The translations under genes and the position numbers were made by a program. A model generated the notes under the pieces. It saw only the letters and a program-made list of their open reading frames with translations, was not told where the DNA came from and made no database searches. From contig JAIPIM010000164.1 of the NCBI GenBank assembly GCA_021734725.1, positions 1 to 9,092 of the forward strand: 9,092 nt of DNA, written 5' to 3'. Source of the stretch: Minisyncoccota bacterium (GTDB lineage: Bacteria > Verrucomicrobiota > Lentisphaeria > Oligosphaerales > MVZH01). Shown here piece by piece: positions 6,118 through 9,092 of this stretch (position 1 is its first letter; each line of letters begins with the position of its first letter).

Positions 6118-7812
6118 ATGATCGGCACCCCTCAAAATCCTATTTTTCGACGTGAATATCTGATGATGGCACGAAGCCGCAAGGCATTGCTTGCGGTCCT
6201 TCTGCTGGTCGTGGTGTTGAGCCTGATTCTCTACACCCTGTGGCCACGTAGCGGTGTCCTGTCACAGTTCGACAGCAATGAGATTTTCTCTGTCTTTCTG
6301 GGTGCCAATCTGGCCTTGATTATCCTGCTCGTTCCCGCCTTTACGGCGGCCGCCATAACCGTGGAACGTGAAAACCAATCATTCGATTTGCTTTTCACCA
6401 CGGCATTGACTCCGTTTGAAATCCTGGCGGGCAAACTGTTTTCTGCCTTGGGCATGGTATTCTCCATTGTTCTGCTGTCCGCGCCGGTCACCGCGGTCTG
6501 CGCCCTCAGCGGAGGCATCAGTGTCGCTCTTTTACTCAAGACCTATGGGATCATTTTTCTGGCCACGCTGGTATACGCGCTTCTCGGACTGGCCATCAGC
6601 GCTGTTTGCCATCGGAGTTTTACGTCCGTGGTCTCTACGTATCTGGGGATTGGTGTGCTGGCCGGTGCAACGTGGCTGCCGTCTGTACTGCTCAGTGGCC
6701 TGACCGACTTGGACGCAGTGTGGCGGATCGTGCGGAGCCTCAGCCCGTTCGAGGCTCTCTTTGCGCTCAATCATCCGGCCCGGTATGAAATCGAGGTCGG
6801 TGGGGTGTTCGCCACGAACACGCTTCGTCTCTACACCGTCGGCATGATTCTGCTGGGCGGCGTTTTCCTTCTGATCTTCATCGTCTTTGTATTACGGCCG
6901 ACGCATACCCGAAAGGCTAAATTCCAAGAACAGTACTCAGACTTTCGAACATCGGTAAAGCGCCGCCTTGGTTTCCCGTTCTACCTCATCGATCCTCTGA
7001 AACGTAAGAATCCCATAGCGACGTGGCGGAACGCCGTGTTTGTGGCTGAATTACGCAGCAAACTTTTTGGGCACCCAAAGTTCATTCTGCGTGCACTTGC
7101 CATCTGTATTGCGCTGAGTCTTGGTATTCTTATCCTGATATCCTTCAACTTTGCCGCCGTCTTGGGGCCGGAACAGGTTCGTCTGGCGGCCGTGCTTTTC
7201 CAGTTTGGCCTCATTATTCTCTTCGCGCCTCTCGTCAGTAGCGGCAGTATTACGGATGAACGTGCTGCCGGAACCATTGTGCTGTTGCGCATGACACCAT
7301 TGTCGATTTGGACGATCGTAGTGGGAAAGCTGAAGGCCGCATTCATGTATGTCTTCATTTTTCTTTTGAGCAGCGTTCCGGTGCTGTGTGCTCTTGCGTA
7401 TCTTGAACTGGAATCCGCCTACTGGCGTATCGGCGCCTGGGTGGGGGCCCTCCTTCTGTGCGCGTTTGTTTTCATATTGACCGGACTTGTATCGTCCACC
7501 GTTATGAAGACTACGGCGCAGGCAACCGCGCTAAGTTACACGGTGGCATTCCTCCTCTCGGTCGTAACGTTCAGTGTTCTGCTTTTCGGAACACGCATAT
7601 CGCCATCGGTTAAGGCAGCAGTTCTGACCGTTAACCCCTTGGCCGGCGCAATACAGATAACGTCTGAAAAATGGTTTGCCGATCTGCCACTCTTGTATGG
7701 ACGTACAATTTGGCAAAACCACTTGCTCTTATTCGCCGCGCTTGCCGTGGTGCTGCTGATCGCCGCTGTCCTCCGGGTAGGTGCCATGCTCCGTAGAGAG
7801 CACCTGTCCTGA
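6118..7812 (+). CDS. ABC-2 type permease, two permease units fused in tandem
   Basis: A 564-residue integral membrane protein with about 12 helices: roughly 22-41, 59-80, 107-130, 138-163, 168-193, 236-258, then 323-344, 355-375, 406-428, 436-460, 466-490 and 534-553. It contains an internal duplication. Each half starts with an amphipathic, basic segment after 'NPI' (residues 7-9 and 298-300). Each half also has the ABC-2 coupling motif: ITVERENQSFDLLF...TPFEILAGKLFSA at 80-110 and ITDERAAGTIVLL...TPLSIWTIVVGKLKAA at 378-408. The fusion supplies in one chain the two permease halves that are usually two subunits. A cytoplasmic linker (about 259-297) rich in Arg and Lys joins them. The upstream gene supplies the ATPase. 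The substrate is unknown; lipid, polysaccharide or peptide export are all possible. Confidence 0.9.
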   Translation: MIGTPQNPIFRREYLMMARSRKALLAVLLLVVVLSLILYTLWPRSGVLSQFDSNEIFSVFLGANLALIILLVPAFTAAAITVERENQSFDLLFTTALTPFEILAGKLFSALGMVFSIVLLSAPVTAVCALSGGISVALLLKTYGIIFLATLVYALLGLAISAVCHRSFTSVVSTYLGIGVLAGATWLPSVLLSGLTDLDAVWRIVRSLSPFEALFALNHPARYEIEVGGVFATNTLRLYTVGMILLGGVFLLIFIVFVLRPTHTRKAKFQEQYSDFRTSVKRRLGFPFYLIDPLKRKNPIATWRNAVFVAELRSKLFGHPKFILRALAICIALSLGILILISFNFAAVLGPEQVRLAAVLFQFGLIILFAPLVSSGSITDERAAGTIVLLRMTPLSIWTIVVGKLKAAFMYVFIFLLSSVPVLCALAYLELESAYWRIGAWVGALLLCAFVFILTGLVSSTVMKTTAQATALSYTVAFLLSVVTFSVLLFGTRISPSVKAAVLTVNPLAGAIQITSEKWFADLPLLYGRTIWQNHLLLFAALAVVLLIAAVLRVGAMLRREHLS

Positions 7813-7819
7813 CAAAAAC

Positions 7820-7824
7820 AGGAA
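7820..7824 (+). promoter_or_regulatory. Shine-Dalgarno AGGAA for the HEAT-repeat gene
   Basis: AGGAA lies nine bases before the ATG at 7834, just after the permease stop. It supports separate initiation of the downstream gene, which is in the same reading frame as the permease and is separated from it by a single TGA. Confidence 0.55.
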
Positions 7825-7833
7825 TATCGTGTC

Positions 7834-9092
7834 ATGAGCCCGCTGAATATCGTCACCACCATAGCCATGTTCCCTTTGCTCCTGCCGTTGTGGGAGCAAC
7901 GTCCCATCACGTCCGACGATATCTACCCAACTCCTTACCCTATAGAAGTCCAGAACGCGGATGTGCGGTCCGCTGCTGAAGGTTTCCGCTACGGGGACTA
8001 CGCCTTTCGCCAAAGGCTCGTTCAGAATTTGGCGGAGACACACAACCGGCTGGCGGCCGAGACGCTCCTCACGCAACTCCAGATTGAACCCAACGAAGAC
8101 ATCAAAGCAACTATCCTCGGTCAAATCCGCCTGTTGCCGTACAATGCGAATGCAGCACTGCAGGCGGTCACGCCGCTGCTTGACAGCCCAGATCGTACGG
8201 TCCGTCAGTGGGCAGTGACACTGTACGGTGAGCTTGACGACGCGTCCGGGGACGTGTTGCTGCAAAAAACGCTGAACGATCCGGATCCACAGGTTCGGCG
8301 GCGGGCCGCCGAAGCCCTTCCCGTGCATGCACAATCACTGACCGCATCCGAGCTCCAGAAACTGCGGAAGAGCCCTGACGCCGTACTCCGCGCCTGGGGA
8401 TGGGCGGCAATGTGCCACGTTAAGGATGCTCGGCAAATCGTGAGTCAACTGCTGGCGGCATGCCGCGCCGAACCTCCCAATGTTCGTCATGCAATTGCCA
8501 ATCACATGAGCACGCTTTCGCCGTCTGTGACGCAAGACCTGTACGATGCACTGTCCCAAGACAATCATCCCAGTGTGCGGGGTCAGACGGCAGCGGCCAT
8601 AGGTCGCGCACCAGCCCCGGCATTCCTTCCCCTTGTTTTGCGACTGGCGGACGATCCCGATTATGAAGTGCGGCGACAGGCCGTTCACAGCCTGGTTGCT
8701 TATCCTGAACCCGCCGCCGGGGAAAAGATCGTTGCGAAATATGGAGATCCCTCTGTTTTTGTGCGGCGCGAGGCAGAATCCAGCGCCACTGAACTGCACC
8801 CCCAATTCGACATGGCAGACTTGAGCGTTGCCCGCATTTCAGACAGCGATCCGAATGTTCGTTACCGCGCGTATAATGTTCTGGGGTCAATCGATGCGCG
8901 CCAGCATGGCGAAGCCGTCGGTAACGCTCTTTTACAGGAACGTGACCCGCGTCTGATCAGTGCCTCCCTGCTCGCCTTATCCCGCTTGCGGAACATTCAG
9001 TTCACAGAGCAAGCCTTGCGGCTCGCGAGACACGCCGATGCCAATGTGAGGAAGAATGCTGTTTTGGTTCTCGGTAACGCAACGGGGCCGCG
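7834..9092 (+). CDS. HEAT-repeat protein, 3' end beyond the window
   Basis: The first 419 residues are present; the gene continues past the right edge. At least ten HEAT-type (PBS-lyase-like) helical repeats of about 30-34 residues are visible by their 'D-P-x-V-R-x-x-A' turns, near residues 117, 148, 179, 213, 241, 272, 304, 336, 369 and 399. Examples are DPDPQVRRRAAEAL, DDPDYEVRRQAVHSL and DSDPNVRYRAYNVLG. Such arrays form curved scaffolds that bind other proteins; no enzyme domain is seen in the available part. Residues 5-20 are hydrophobic and could be a signal sequence or membrane anchor, but no basic residue precedes them, so export is uncertain. It begins 21 bp after the permease, which suggests that it serves the transporter as an assembly or regulatory partner. 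Confidence 0.88.
   Translation, partial: MSPLNIVTTIAMFPLLLPLWEQRPITSDDIYPTPYPIEVQNADVRSAAEGFRYGDYAFRQRLVQNLAETHNRLAAETLLTQLQIEPNEDIKATILGQIRLLPYNANAALQAVTPLLDSPDRTVRQWAVTLYGELDDASGDVLLQKTLNDPDPQVRRRAAEALPVHAQSLTASELQKLRKSPDAVLRAWGWAAMCHVKDARQIVSQLLAACRAEPPNVRHAIANHMSTLSPSVTQDLYDALSQDNHPSVRGQTAAAIGRAPAPAFLPLVLRLADDPDYEVRRQAVHSLVAYPEPAAGEKIVAKYGDPSVFVRREAESSATELHPQFDMADLSVARISDSDPNVRYRAYNVLGSIDARQHGEAVGNALLQERDPRLISASLLALSRLRNIQFTEQALRLARHADANVRKNAVLVLGNATGP

Noticed and set aside
7810..7812. Possible recoding of TGA as an amino acid
   Set aside because: Every other gene reads well with the standard code. The TGA is followed by a ribosome site and a new start, and no in-frame TGA occurs inside any recognised gene.
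7803..7822. Short hairpin CCTGT/ACAGG at the end of the permease gene
   Set aside because: Only five base pairs and no T-run; it overlaps the next ribosome site and is likely chance.

Overview
This window is bacterial: dense coding, Shine-Dalgarno sites, short intergenic gaps and the standard genetic code. It is about 53-55% G+C by eye. The mix of genes is a long-type pyrophosphate-dependent phosphofructokinase, an ABC ATPase of the 'GYMPD...VWEYLDFF' type, a fused ABC-2 permease, a large membrane-anchored partner and a HEAT-repeat protein. That mix most resembles uncultured or environmental lineages of the PVC superphylum and its neighbours (Planctomycetes, Lentisphaerae, Kiritimatiellota, Verrucomicrobia, Hydrogenedentes). 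This placement is an inference from family resemblance and is weak. No mobile element, CRISPR array, rRNA or tRNA was seen.

Layout. On the minus strand at the left edge is the N-terminal part of a MurJ/MviN-like flippase (1-379). A small unrecognised gene (427-747) precedes it. A 202-bp divergent intergenic region (748-949) separates these from a plus-strand block that runs to the right edge. The start of the small gene is overlapped by a perfect 9-bp inverted repeat that would bury its ribosome-binding site.

The plus-strand block begins with a PPi-dependent phosphofructokinase (950-2605). After 14 bp comes an 829-residue protein with an N-terminal signal or anchor, a non-catalytic glutamine-amidotransferase-like region, two transmembrane helices and a large C-terminal domain (2620-5109). 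After 3 bp comes an ABC transporter ATPase (5113-6051). Then come a 12-helix permease made of two ABC-2 permease units fused in tandem (6118-7812) and a HEAT-repeat protein that runs off the right edge (7834 onward).

How they may work together. The last four genes look like one export or envelope-remodelling machine. The ATPase would power a permease that carries both membrane halves in one chain, and the membrane-anchored protein would be its extracytoplasmic partner. The HEAT protein would be a scaffold, probably also outside the cytoplasm. The arrangement recalls ATPase/permease/auxiliary sets such as GldA-GldF-GldG, but the substrate is unknown. Phosphofructokinase is a glycolytic enzyme, and its place at the head of this block may reflect only co-transcription.
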